This document shows, piece by piece, positions 21,892 through 35,082 of a DNA stretch of 35,127 nucleotides. The first letter of the stretch is position 1; each line of letters begins with the position of its first letter. Below the pieces are notes generated by a model, which was not told the origin of the DNA, did not search any database, and was given only the letters and a program-made list of their open reading frames with translations. The stretch lies in NCBI GenBank assembly GCA_002179805.1, contig NAVB01000317.1, forward strand, positions 1 through 35,127. Reading direction: 5' to 3'. Both the position numbers and the translations under genes were made by a program. This stretch comes from Acanthamoeba lenticulata. Taxonomy: Eukaryota > Discosea > Longamoebia > Acanthamoebidae.

Positions 21892-23587
21892 ATGGCGGTG
21901 CGTGCCTCGCTCGTTATCCTTTCCTTGTTTCCGTTAATCTGGCATCTGACTTCGCCATCCATTAGAACTACGATGACATGTACGGGAGCTCGTTCAACAC
22001 CGATCTCGGGTGCGGCCTCTTTTCGCAGGACATCTAACGTTCTGCTCACCTTATCTCATCTGGCGAATTTATTTCGAAATCGCCCTTGGCATTTCAATTA
22101 GCAGCAGAGAAATTTTGAACCATCGAACCCGCTTCAGGGAACGATCATTAAAGATGGATGCTGATCTCTCCCATCAACAGTTACGGGTCGGAGGTGGCAC
22201 AAGGCGCCGTGACTGCGCACAGCGAGAGCAAGGCTGGCCAGCCCCGCATCCTCCTCATGGGCCTGCGCCGAAGCGGCAAATCGAGCATCCAGAAGGTCGT
22301 GTTCCACAAGATGTCTCCCAACGAGACCCTCTTCCTTGAGACCACCAACAAGATCGTCAAGAACGGTTCGTTGTTTCCCTCTTCCTCATACCTCCAAGGC
22401 CAACAAGGCCAGGCTGCCCTGGACACGAGCTCACGCTCTGTGTGGTGTTGTCGTCGCTTCGCCGAACGAGCAGACATCTCGAACAGCTCCTTCGTGCAGT
22501 TCCAAATCTGGGACTTCCCAGGCCAGCTCGACTTCTTCGACCCGGCCTTTGACTCGGAGGCCATCTTTGGCGGCTGCGGCGCGCTCATCTTCGTCATCGA
22601 CGCGCAGGACGAGTACGACGAGGCCCTCCGCAAGCTTCACATGACCGTCACCAAGGCCATCAAGGTCAACCCGCGCATCTCCTTCGAGGTCTTCATCCAC
22701 AAGGTCGACGGCCTCTCCGACGATCACAAGATTGGTTCGTACTCGCCCTCCTCTGGGCGCGCGGCCTCTTGAGGGCTTCGAGGCCAGGACGGAGCTGACG
22801 GTGATGAGATGGTGGCAATCGGCGACGGCAATGCAGAGGCCCAGCGGGACATCCAGCAGCAGGCGCTGGACGACCTGGCCGACGCGAAGCTGGACCAGGT
22901 GCACCTGAGCTTCTACCTGACCAGCATCTACGACCACTCGATCTTCGAGGCCTTCTCCAAGGTCATCCAGAAGCTCATCCCGCAGCTTCCCATCCTCGAA
23001 AACCTCCTCGACATCCTCAACACTGTACTCCTTCCTCCTCCTCCTCCTCCTCTTCTTCTTCTTCTTCTTCTTCTTCTTCGTGATGTTAACAAATTGGCCA
23101 ACAAACAATTAACACACACATACCAGAACTGCCGGCTGGAGAAGTCGTTCCTGATCGACGTGGTGAGCAAGATCTACGTGGCGACGGACAGCTCGCCGGT
23201 GGACATGCAGACCTACGAGCTGTGCTCGGACATGATCGACGTGGTGATCGACGTCTCGTGCATCTACGGAGCGAAGGAGGACTCGGACGGCCTCGCCTAC
23301 GACGAGAAGTCGCAGTCCCTCATCAAGCTTAGCAACGGCATGATCCTCTACCTCCGCGAGGTCAACAAGTGCGGACTTTCTCCTCTCTTTCTTCTGCTTC
23401 TTCGTCGTCCTCTTCAGCAACGGCAACCTGAACTGATGTTTTTGTTGGTGGTTTGTTGCTCGACAGGTACCTGGCGCTGGTGTGCCTGCTGCGGAAGGAG
23501 AACTTTGACAAGCACGGGCTGCTCAACTACAACTTCCAGTGCCTCAAGCAGTCCATCACGGAAGTCTTCCAGGCCAGCAACAAGTAA
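21892..23587 (+). CDS. RagC/RagD-type small GTPase
   Basis: RagC/D pairs with RagA/B on the lysosome to pass amino-acid status to TORC1. Seven exons (21892-21897, 21966-22009, 22181-22365, 22474-22734, 22837-23024, 23127-23368, 23467-23587) give 348 residues in perfect phase. The G1 loop is [19 protein letters not shown]3 is [13 protein letters not shown] (the WDFPGQ form is typical of RagC/D), and the base-recognition motif is [13 protein letters not shown], the HKVDG form of Rag proteins. The roadblock-like C-terminal domain includes [20 protein letters not shown] and [19 protein letters not shown]. The first coding exon is only ATGGCG; the second starts [15 protein letters not shown]. No lipidation motif, as expected, because Rags are anchored by other proteins. 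Confidence 0.95.
23029..23080 (+). repeat. CTC/CTT pyrimidine repeat in RagC/D intron
   Basis: A pure pyrimidine CTC/CTT tract of about 50 bases in intron 5 of the RagC/D gene, much longer than a normal polypyrimidine tract. It is about 45 bases from the AG acceptor, so it may be plain microsatellite expansion. Confidence 0.85.
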
Positions 23588-23647
23588 AAGAAAAAGAGGA
23601 AAAAAACAAACGGCAAAACTTTAATTTCGAAAACAATTCATAAACAA

Positions 23648-23919
23648 TTAAATTAAAAGCACTTGGCCGTGTGTCGTGACCGTGTAGACGCACGCGGCAT
23701 CTTGGAGGTCTTCGGCGAAGAGGATGGAGACCTTGGCCTGCACTCGTGCCTCCAACTCGGCCTCGAGCTAGGTCTTGGACTGGGCGCTCTCCTTGGCCCG
23801 GGCCAGCTCGGCCTCGAGCTCCTCGCCTCCATGGCCGACTTGGAGTCGCCCTTGATGGCCTGGTGCTTCCGCTCGAACTTGTTCTTTTCTCGCCGGAGCT
23901 GCTTCAAAGTCGCGTGCGT
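23648..23919 (-). pseudogene. Decayed remnant of a coiled-coil protein gene
   Basis: On the reverse strand one frame encodes LKQLRREKNKFERKHQAIKG followed by SKSAMEA. Near 23822-23833 the heptad-like, charged sequence moves to another frame, EELEAELARAKESAQSKT, which meets TAG at 23770-23768. The same frame then continues LEAELEARVQAKVSILFAED and on to a TAA at 23650-23648. So a frameshift and an internal stop interrupt what looks like one coiled-coil C-terminus. No start codon, splice pair or upstream exons could be found before 23920, so it is probably a truncated copy or a dead 3' end. A short intron could in principle remove the shift, but not the stop. Confidence 0.55.
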
Positions 23920-24099
23920 GTGATGCTGGGCCTCGTCGCCAGCGCAAACAACGAAAAGACATCGGGCAGGCGGATGATGGACGAGTTCCTCTCATCAAGG
24001 AAAGTTGAGGGTCAGGTGTGTATTGTATTGTGCAAACAAGTTGACATGAAACATTGGCGCAAGTTGCAATTGAGTGCTTTTTGGCTGTGCCTTCCATCA

Positions 24100-26221
24100 T
24101 CACCACTGTGTACCTCCGCGGAATCCCTTCCTCGGCTCGCGCGGGCGCACAATGAGCGGACGCATCATGTCGTTGTCCTCATGCTCCAGGATGTGGCAGT
24201 GCCACACGTAATCACCCGTAAAGTCCTGCGCATATGCAACGGCTCAACATCCTCTCCACAGTTCCGCAATCAACCAAGCAACAGCGATTATGTGTACCTC
24301 GAAGGGCACGAGGATGGTGGTGACCACGCCTGGCGGGGACTGGATCGTGTCCTTCCACCCGAGCTCGTTCTCTCCGATGGGCAAAGGAGGCCCGGTGAAG
24401 ACGACTTCCCCTTGGGCCTGGTAGATCGACACGTTGAAGGGGCGACGCTCTTGCAGTCTGAACTGGACCAGATGGAGATGGATGGGGTGGGTGTCGGGGG
24501 TCAGATTGATGAGATTCCAGACCTCGACGGTGTCCACCAGGGGCAGCTCCGTGGGTGGGTCTTCGAAGCGGCGACCAGTCAGCGTCGGGATGGTTCGATT
24601 CACTCCTGAACGCGGAACAAGCGCCATGAGCAAGGTAACATGCACCATGAGGAGCAAAGGCAAAGCGAGTACCGTTCTGGAAAACATCAATCTCCACCAG
24701 AGTGAGCTCCCGCGTGCGGGCGACCGTGTACCGGTAGCCCAGCTCGTTGCGGTTCTTGGGCAGCTCGGCTACGCGCTTGAGCGAAGGAATCTGGTAGGGC
24801 TTGTGCGCGCCCTCAGTGCTTGACACCCGGAACTGCACGATCTCGGGGAGAGGCTTGTCGATGCCTGCGCGGCCACACCTCTCCATTCAGAAGTGGATGG
24901 GACGGTGGAGTTGGCTGCGGTGACGTTCGTACCGCCGATGGGGAAGGGAGTCGCGGCGTTGTTGGTCAGGACCAGGTCCTGCCCCGAGAAGCCGAAAAAG
25001 TCGATGATCACGTCCGCCCGCTCGCCGGGACCCATCAAAAGCGCGTCCAAGGGCACAGCCTGGTTCAGGAAGCCACCGTCTGTGCCGATCTGTTGTTGTT
25101 GTGGTCGTATGGTCAGTTCGTCGGGCGGATCCCAGAGAAAGACCAGAGCGAGCCAAGTCTTGCCTGCCAGAACTTGGGCCCAGCGGGGCTCAGGGTGAGG
25201 TTCAGGAAGCGCGAGTTGCAGCCGTTGAGCAGACGGAAGCGATAGGCCGTGGCCTCAACTTCGACAAAGGGCCAGACGCGTCCGTTGACCACCGCGAGGT
25301 CGCCAAAGAACTCGGGCTGCCAGGCGCACGGGTAGTAGAGCTGGCCGTCGGGCAGGACCGTGCGGTCCTGAATCGCCATCGGGATCTCGTAGGCGCCGCT
25401 GGGCAAGCCCAGCTTGGCCTCGTCCTTGTCGCGCAGCAGATAAAAGCCTTGTTGGCGCGGTGGAGGTTAGAGGACCGTCAAGTTCACGGCGAGCTAGACT
25501 AGCGCTTACCGGCAAGTCCAGAGTAGACGTTGGCGCGCGTGATGCCCAGGGCGTGGTCGTGATACCAGAGCGTGGTCGGGAGCTGCTGGTTAGGGTAGTA
25601 GTACACCACGGACTCGCCGCGGGTGATCCAGTCGTTGGGGTTGCCGTCACTCTCGGCTGGCGTGTGGCCGCCGTGCAGGTGCACCACCGCCGCAGACCCG
25701 GGCACTGTGGAAGCGCAGCCGTTGAGCTGCCGTACTCGAAAAAACAAGAGCTTGCGAGGTGCTGGTACCATCAGAAAGACGCTCGGTGGGCAAAAGGGGC
25801 TGGACCGGCAGCTCGTTGACCCAAGTGACCTGGACAGGCTCGCCCACCACAGTCTCGAAGCTCGGGCCTGGGTAGGAGCCCTGGTAGCCGTAGACCTGCA
25901 GCGCACGAGCGTGAAAAAACGAAACCACTTACCAGGTTGAACACGTACCGTGGTCGTCGCGGGGAGCTGAGGGTGGAGCTGCTGCTGGAACTGGCTCATG
26001 GTGACCGTGTACTTGCTTACGCCGCAGGACCGGGAGACGGGCTGGTGCACACCGGGCCTGGCCAGCTCCTGGACCCACTTGTCCAGGACTGGGGAGCTGA
26101 CGTCCACCACCGGCGGACAGCTGACCTCCTGACCAGAGACTCCGGCCAGCAGAAGGGCCGCAAGGGCCAACACGAGCAAGGCCAAGCGGCCCAAGCTGGG
26201 CGGTGGCAGATTGTAGGGCAT
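24100..26221 (-). CDS. Secreted multicopper oxidase, CotA/bilirubin-oxidase type
   Basis: Oxidises phenols, bilirubin-like pigments or metals and reduces oxygen to water at a T1 plus T2/T3 copper centre. All four copper motifs are present: [48 protein letters not shown] and [16 protein letters not shown], whose final Met is the likely axial T1 ligand. Other CotA-like landmarks are [26 protein letters not shown] and [13 protein letters not shown]. The N-terminus [20 protein letters not shown] with [11 protein letters not shown] is a signal peptide. Reverse-strand exons: 26221-25949, 25895-25769, 25704-25510, 25447-25164, 25089-24933, 24864-24673, 24605-24298, 24225-24100, giving 553 residues with all phases correct. 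One intron uses a GC donor. The family is widespread in bacteria and fungi. Confidence 0.94.
25090..25163 (-). other. GC-AG intron in the multicopper oxidase gene
   Basis: The exon ends TTCTGGCAG and the intron begins GCAAGA, a near-perfect donor except for C at position 2; it ends in a (CAA)n run with CAG. Joining the exons gives [10 protein letters not shown] in phase 0, exactly the conserved family sequence. No GT donor nearby preserves it. Confidence 0.8.
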
Positions 26222-26292
26222 GGTAGGTGGTGTAGGCACGAGAGCTTGATGTGCTGCAAAGGTGGTGATAAGAAAGATGACTGAAGGGCCGC

Positions 26293-26300
26293 TTTTAAAT
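26293..26300 (-). promoter_or_regulatory. TATA-like element upstream of the oxidase gene
   Basis: On the reverse strand the bases read ATTTAAAA, about 72 bases before the oxidase ATG at 26221, within otherwise GC-rich DNA. Spacing suits a TATA box with a short 5' UTR. Confidence 0.35.
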
Positions 26301-26790
26301 GCGCACCAATAGTTGGTGCTGCATGTGGTGGGTTGACATACCACGATAAGATGTACTTAACTGGACTTTGGTAACTGACCGGTCGCATGGCTTGGCAAAA
26401 AAACGAACCCAGACCAAGGTTCTTGGTCCTGTAGGACTGGCTCTTGTAGAGGAGTGACCAGTGCCACTGGTGCTGGCTTGCTCTGATTGGCCCAGAGTTT
26501 ACAATTTTGTTGCCGTTTCGTGCAAATGCCAACACGGCACGCCTAGCACACGGCTTGTACTGGGTCACGCAGGGGCCCTTGGCATCACGTGTGTTTCATA
26601 CAACACTCAAGTGTCGATTCAACAGGAAGGCTTGCGCCGGCGTGCTCATCCGCTGATGAGTCCCACCTGGACGATGATAATGTGGCGCTGCTGATGGTGA
26701 TGATGGTGCTTGGGTAGTTGATCCCGTCCAATATGGCGACCCGCGGTGGAGCAGAGACCATGGAGGACAACAACTGTAGTACAGTTGTAT

Positions 26791-26796
26791 TTTATT
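26791..26796 (-). terminator. Poly(A) signal AATAAA for MetAP2
   Basis: On the reverse strand AATAAA occurs 48 bases past the MetAP2 stop codon, within CAAATAAAATAC. Position and sequence fit a normal cleavage signal. Confidence 0.6.
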
Positions 26797-26843
26797 TGCC
26801 TGTTCTGAAGCAAATGCAAGAAGGGGGCTACACGGGTTAGGGA

Positions 26844-28831
<1,988 letters not shown>

Positions 28832-28935
28832 CTTGTTCAATCGTTGTGTAGTGTTGAATGATGCAAATTGGCCGATTTTTAGATGTCAAGCCTTCAAATG
28901 TCGGCAGAAAATGCCACCAGTGTCTGCCACCATAT

Positions 28936-31900
28936 TCACAGATAGAGCGCGCCATACTGTGAAGAAGACGCCACAGCCACATGACGAGCTTCTTCCTCGG
29001 CCGCTCGCATCAGATCGCGCATGGCGATGGCAGGCCTCTCCACTCCCGCTTCGGCTTCAGCGTCGACTGATCGAAGGCTCACCCGCTCGGCAGCCCGGAC
29101 GATCGCGTTCTGAACAACCACATGTGAGCCCTCGAGAACGCGGTGAAGCGTATCAATGACAAGATGGTCGTTCGCGCATACGAGTATGTTGCCGCCTGTG
29201 AAGCGGAAGCGCTGGGCCAAGACGCCAAAGTCCACGTCGGGTGCGAGAGGGACCTGCTCGGGCGTCAGCCGTCGCCAGAGGCGCTCGCGCGTGCCGGCCT
29301 CTGGCAGATCAAACTGGAGCGCAAAGTTGACGCGCCGACAGAGAGCCGGGTCCAGGTCGTCGGCCTTACTGCAGATCAGGACCACCACGCCAGGGAACTT
29401 GCTAATCTGGTAAAGCACAGCGTTGCGCTCGTTCAACGCGTGCTGCGCCGCGAGGATGTGAGTCGCTAGGTCGGGAGAATTGAAAAAACGCGGCCTTTGT
29501 CAAGTTCACGACAACACACACGCACCTGCGACGTGGGCGCGGACGAAGAAAAGAGGAGGGCCGCCTGGTCAAACACCAGCACGGCGTCGGTCTTCTTTGC
29601 CTCTTTGAACAGCGCCTCCACGTTCTTCACGCTGGCGCCCACGTACTTGACCGCCCGTCCTATCTCGTACCCTAAAAGGGCAAGGAACAAACAGGACTCC
29701 TGAGTGAGCGGCCTCACACACATACACATACGTACCCAAGGCCTCGGCAGCCGTGCGCTTGCCCGCGCCGGGGTGCTCGCCCGAGAACAGGACCACCGTG
29801 CCCTGCTGCATCTGGCTCTCGAAGCCCTGTCTCGCCGCATCAGCGCTTCCCGAGCCAAGAGGACAGCCTTGTTGGCGTACCCAGTGGCCAAAGAGCACTT
29901 TGCGTGCCTTCTCGAAGGAGACGATGTCGTTGATGTAGCTCCGCTGCTGCTCGGTAAGCACCATGTCCTCGATCCCCTGTGTTGTCGGCCGTTTATCCGT
30001 GTGAGCTGGTGGTCAGGCCAGGCGGGTTTAGAAGCTGCTGTCGTGCTCTGCACCTTCTTGGGCACGACGCGCTGTTCAAAGTCGACCATCTGCAAGTGGC
30101 CCCGCAGTTGTAGCTTGGCTGCGCGTGGAATACAATCATCAGCAGATGAGACTCACCCCACAACGAGGCCGTCCCGGACTTAACGTACCGCCCTTCTCGA
30201 GGTCGTGCTGGTGGATGCAAATCTCGTCGCCGTTGCGCGCGATGGCAAAGGTCAGCGCCGAGAGGATGGCCTGCATGGAAAAGCGGACAAAGAGCGCATG
30301 TGAGTTGCGCCCAACCAAGGATCCATGGATGAGGAATAGAGGCCAGGCTCACGTTTTTGATGAAGCCGCCAGCAAGCTCAAAGTTCATGGCGAGCTTGCT
30401 CCAGTCGACGTCGGCCGCCACGTCGATGTCGGGCGGGACGTGCGACCGCCAGATCTCGCGCCGCAGGCCAAAGTCGGGCAGCTTGAACTCCACCGCCAGG
30501 TTGATCCGTCTGGCCAAGCACGATGAGATCCACTTCCACGACGACAGCCGTCTAGCCAGCGCCGCGGTTTACGTACCTGTACATGGCCTCGTCCAGGTCG
30601 TAGGGCCGGTTGGTCGCCATCACGATGAGGCCGTCGTAGCGCTCGATTTCGGTGAGAAGGGAGGTGAGGTCGCCCGCCTTGGCCTGGTTCCGGCTCTCGA
30701 ACAGGGACTCGCACTCGTCTGTCGTGCGATCGGCCTGTTCATCAGCAACGCAACGGCGGCGGCTGCAAGCAGCAGAGGAAAGAACGGCGAACGCACCAAA
30801 GAATATGATGGCGTCGTAAAGCTTGGCCTCGCGGAAGATCAGACGCATGAGCTCGCCCACGTTCTTGGTCCCCAGCGAGGGGAAATTGACAACGAGCAGC
30901 TTCTTGTCGAGGTGGTTCGCGATCGCGTTCGCCATCATGGTCTTGCCCGTCCCGCTCGGCCCATAGAACAGCATGCACACGCCTGCGTGGGAGAAGCACC
31001 AGTTGATCAGACGCGGCCAGTCGATTCCCCCAAGTGGCCGCGACGACGTGTGTACGGACCCGTGCCATAGGCGAGCCGGTCCTCGAGGCCCTTCGAGCGG
31101 CAGCACTGCTGGAAGGCCTCAAAGTTGTCGATCGTGTCCAAGATCAGCCGCTTCTGGTCTGTGTGCTCCATCGTTGTAAAAAAGGAAGCCGGGGTGTGGG
31201 GAAAGGGAGGGAGCGCACCGGCAGGCAGGACGACCTGCTCGAGCTTGACCTTGGGCGAGAACAGGTCGCTGCCATCTGCAATCATCACGACGCCCAAGTG
31301 TAAGGATCCGGCCGGTAGTGGATGGAGGGGAAGCGCGGACCGACAAGCTCGGAGAGCTCGGTGTCGAGGCCCACGATGTAGTCAAGCAGACGGCGATCAA
31401 TCTCAACGCTCGAGTCGAGGAGGTCGGCGCCCTTCCTGAAGGGCGGATCGGCCAGCGCAATGATGCCCTGTGATGCAGCCACCACTATGTTCAGCGATAA
31501 AACGCTCAATGAAACTGACGATGACATGGTATTAACCTCGCGGATCAGGCGGGCATTCTTGTAAAAGTAGGTTCGGTAGTGGATCTGCTGCTCCAGACTG
31601 TCGCAGAACAAGCCCAAAAGCGTCCCCTGCAGGTTCCCGAGAATCCACCGTGAGAATGTGCACTTTGTTGGTCTTTTCACGCAAATGAGATGTCGACAGG
31701 CGCCCCGTACGACGTCAAAGCTCTGCCGGAAAATGGGATCATCTCGACGCGAAGAGACCTTGCGCACACTGGTCGAGATCATGCCGGCGATCAGGGCCAG
31801 CACGACCTGCTTCTCAAACGCATCTGCCAGATGGACAAACACATGTGTCAGTTCCAGTCCATTCGATGAGTCATGGGCCATCGGCGTGCGCACCGAGGCC

Positions 31901-33976
31901 GCGGAGCCGCACAAGCTGCTCGATGCGAGGCAGCCAGTCGGCGTTCTTCAGCGTTGCGGCCAGCCGCTTCTCGATCTTGGCCTCGATGCTCCGCGCCTTG
32001 GCCCTGCGCCACACGTTGGGTCTAGCGTTAGGTAGGCCCTTTGGGGGTGAGGGGGAGCACTGCGGCGACGGACCTGAGCTCGCGCAGGATCGAGTCGGGC
32101 TTGCGCTGATCCGCCCGGAAGCTGGTGTCGTCATCGGTGTCGACCTTTTTCATGCGCAATCGCGTTTCGATCAGTGCGAACTGGTCCTCCAGGTACTCGA
32201 GGTCTGTCGTGTAGGGCTCGAAGCTCAAAAGCGGGGCAGCGGGGTCGGTGGCGCTCTTTTCTGCGGGACCGCCGGCCTTGGTGGCGGTGTCTTTGCTGCT
32301 GTCGTGATCTTCGGTCTCGGCGCCCTCCTCACCGGCGTCGTGATCGTCGTCGCTAATCGCGCCGTCGAGGTTGACCTCCCGCAGCAGCTTCTCGAGATCA
32401 AACTCTTGTGCGCTGCCCTCGAGGGCCTCCGCCTCATCCGCGTCCTCCTGATCAGGAGCTTCCTCGCCGCTCTGCTCGTCTTGTTTGTTGGCCTTTGTGC
32501 CGCGCTTGCGCTTCGGCACTGCGTCGACTCCATCGGCGCCGCCGAGCGGTTGCTGCGTGTCCTCTGCGCAGAAGTTGGGCTCCTCCATCAACACCTCTGC
32601 TAGGGCTGGTGTACCGTCAAAGGGTCAGACCACAAGCTCGGCCAACACGATCACGAAAACGAGAACGAGAAGAAGAAGACTGACCAGTCTTGTCGATCTT
32701 GAAAAACTCGTCGGTGGAGAGGGCGCAGCCCAAGAGGGCGCGCATGACCTCTCCAGACATGACCAAAAAGTGGCTGTTGAACTGGGTCGAGTACTCGTCG
32801 TCCACCTCGAAGAGGCCCTGCTTCATGTGCGGCCTCGTCGGGCGCAGGAATTCCTTTTTTTAAGTCCGCACGTCAGTCGGTCGCCTTCCCCCTTCCCGAC
32901 ATCAAGAGCTCGTATGTCGTGTATCGTGTCGTGGACGTACGAGCAGCTCTCGGTTGTTCATGCGCGCAAAGAGGCCCACCTTGTGGGCCAGGTTGCGGTT
33001 GTCCAAGTTCGAGTTGAGGATGGCCGGCGGCGGCGGGAAGTCCTTGCCCACGTTGCACAAGAGGATGTACTCGAGCGCCTTGACCTCCTTGGCGCTCAGC
33101 CCTGCCCGTCGGCGCCCAATCGGCCATCAGGTTCAACCAACCAAGCAAGCACTCGGTTGAGTGGACGGCGGCGGGTACCGAGCTTGCTGGCCAGGCGCAG
33201 GAGGCGAGGCGGCCGGTGGCACTTGGCCAGGCGCAACTCGCAAAGCCGCTCGAGCGCATCGTGCAGCGCTTGCACGCCGTCCAGCATCGCGTCCAGCCGC
33301 TGCGCCGCGGCGGGGCCGCCGTCCTGGAAGACCGCCCCGCCACTGGACAGGAGCAGGCACCGGCGCAGCTCCTCGCGGCCATCAACCCGCAGTCGCTCGA
33401 GCACGAAGAGGGCCTCGACCCACGCGAGGAACTCATCGTCACCGCTGAAGCAAGTCACCTCGCGTGAGGTGGCCGCGGTGGATGCGAGGTACGGACGCAG
33501 CACGTCCATCACCGTTGTGTCCTTGAGCAGGCACTCGGCGCCCGGGCTGCGCCTGATCAGGGCCGCCAGGGCGGCGGCCACAGCGCGCACGGCAGCCTCA
33601 CTTTCGCCTGCCCCGCTGGCGGTCGAGGACGATGACGCGACGTCTTCAGCGTTCCCCAGCTCGACTTGATGCAGCAGCGAGCTGTGCAGGGCCGCCAAGG
33701 CCGCTTGCAACTTCTTCGTGTGCCCCATTTTCAGGCCTAATAAAATGGCATCTGTGAGGTTGGATGCAATGCCGCAGCGCGAGGAAGGGGCAGACAACAG
33801 AACGAACCGAGGGAGGCAACGTCGGGGGGTTCAAGAAGCAAGAGTGCGGCCCCGTCAAGCGCTTGCTCGTGCACGAGTGCTTCTGCCAACTCTTTAGCTG
33901 TAAACACATTATGTTGGAGCCAGACTGCCACATCTTCACACGTCCACCTCTCTACGGCTCGCTGCTGCTGTGCCAT
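28936..33976 (-). CDS. SAM-domain protein with tandem AAA ATPase modules, second module degenerate
   Basis: A protein of over 1,000 residues; function unknown. The N-terminus is a SAM domain: ERWTCEDVAVWLQHNVFTAK, HEQALDGAALLLLEPPDVAS, then ILLGLKMGHTKKLQAAL. A helical region follows (VTCFSGDDEFLAWVEALFVL; LSAKEVKALEYILLCNVGKD), then an acidic segment with KRKRGTKANKQ at about 32230-32590. AAA-1 has Walker A MLFYGPSGTGKTMMANAIA, Walker B AIIFFDECESLFESR, sensor ATNRPYDLDEAM and RRINLAVEFKLPDF. AAA-2 has LFSGEHPGAGKRTAAEALG and VLVFDQAALLFSSS, with Gln replacing the catalytic Glu, then DPALCRRVNFALQFDLPEAG. Junctions such as KLG|LSAKEV, LL|EFLRPTRP, KT|EVLMEEP and FF|DECES are phase-consistent, so I treat it as one gene. 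Splitting near 32870 remains possible. Confidence 0.82.
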
Positions 33977-34196
33977 GGTGGCACCTTCTTGTGTGTGGCT
34001 TTTTGCTGCCTTTATTTTTTTTTATCTGGTTTTGACTGGAATGCCAAGAACGGACAATCTTTTGCAATAACAAAACGTTACATAAAAGGACTCATTTTTC
34101 GTTTGAGGGTTCGCATTGTCGTGCTGTTCTCCCTGGCCCGACGAACTTCGGGGGTGGTGTAAAGGCCAAGACGCGTCTTCTTCCACCGCAGCTGCT
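33977..34196. promoter_or_regulatory. Divergent intergenic region, AAA gene and membrane-protein gene
   Basis: These 220 bases lie between outward-facing start codons. The middle (34010-34100) is AT-rich with a T-run and an ATAAAA at 34082-34087, about 110 bases before the rightward ATG. No firm motif pair was found. Confidence 0.35.
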
Positions 34197-35021
34197 ATGA
34201 TGCGGGCGCACTCCGTTCCGCGGCCCGACTTTAGCGAGGTGCGCCCTCAACTTTAAGTTGCTGGCCAGCAGCGCTGCTCGCAGAAGCAAATAACTGCTGC
34301 GCGAAGAAGAGAGGGGGGGGGGAAAGATGTTCGTTTATCTTTCATCTTCCTCCTGCTTTCGTCTCACCTGTCGCTTCCGTCTTGGTTCTTCTTCGTTTTT
34401 CGTTCTTCTTGGTCTTGAACGCGACAGGACGACGATGGGGATGAGCGGCGCCTGCTGTTAAACAGTGGGTTGGCCTCCGACGGCGATTTCTCAGAGAGCG
34501 AGTTTGGTGTGCCTCGAAGCCGTCAGCCACATGACGCCTCACCAGGGACGCTCTACGACGACGGCATTTTCGCGCCCGCTGTCCTGCCCGTCGGCCACCG
34601 CAAGACCGTCACCAAGAGCGGCCAACCCCGCATGCGTCGGTGCGCGCCCTGAGACCTGAGCGCAGCCCACTGTCCACTCAAGGCTTTGACTCACCACGCG
34701 CGATGTGGGATCCGCGTTGTTTAGGCTCAAGGAGTCGCTGTGGAGCGTCGTGGCGGTGGTCTCCTACTTCTACTGCATGTATGTGTTCGTGGTGGTGTTC
34801 GTCATGACGATCTCCTTCAGCATCAACTTCCTGTCGCAGCTCATCTTCACCTGCGCCACGACTCGCAACTTTAGCGCCACCGTCTATCCAATCGCTGTCG
34901 GTACGGCCTTGTCTCTTCAACGCATGTCCTTCTCCACTTGGCTCATCGATAAAACACGCGGCGACTGGCAACTCCAGCGGCGCTGGTCCTGTTCGGGCTC
35001 TACGCCGTGACTGCATTTCCG
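34197..35021 (+). CDS. Multi-pass membrane protein, N-terminal part
   Basis: Family not recognised. ATG at 34197 (an ATG doublet) starts MMRAHSVPRPDFSE, spliced to an acidic, Ser-rich cytosolic stretch, DDDGDERRLLLNSGLASDGD, then VPRSRQPHDASPGTLYDDG. Exon 3 encodes a membrane region, RLKESLWSVVAVVSYFYCMY with VFVVVFVMTISFSINFLSQL, and exon 4 begins another span, AALVLFGLYAVTAFP. Exons: 34197-34238, 34428-34639, 34725-34900, 34978-35021; phases agree, and the next donor GTGCGC at 35022 opens an intron running to or past the end of the window. The last bases read CTAACGTAG, which could be that intron's branch and acceptor. The protein has no signal peptide, so the first span would act as a signal anchor. 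Confidence 0.72.
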
Positions 35022-35040
35022 GTGCGCATGAAAACACATT

Positions 35041-35082
35041 GTTGTTTTTTTTTTGTTTTTTTGTTTTTTTGTTTTTTTTTTC
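35041..35082. repeat. T-rich tract in terminal intron
   Basis: Runs of T broken by single G residues fill the last intron. It resembles the pyrimidine tracts of other introns here but is longer. Confidence 0.75.

Larger units (their letters stand above)
26222..26843. other. Intergenic region upstream of the oxidase and downstream of MetAP2
   Basis: About 620 bases without a convincing gene on either strand; open frames here lack family motifs or codon bias. It should hold the oxidase promoter (right of 26221) and the MetAP2 3' UTR (left of 26844). It is the longest gene-free stretch in the window. Confidence 0.6.

Noticed and set aside
24864..24933. A 14-base GTGTGGCCGCGCAG intron in the oxidase gene
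   Set aside because: Too short to splice; using the GTACGA donor at 24932 gives a 68-base intron with the same phase and a better family fit.
31845..32603. Forward-strand open frame rich in Leu/Val that resembles membrane spans
   Set aside because: It is the antisense of the acidic Asp/Glu segment of the AAA gene, which automatically reads as hydrophobic residues.
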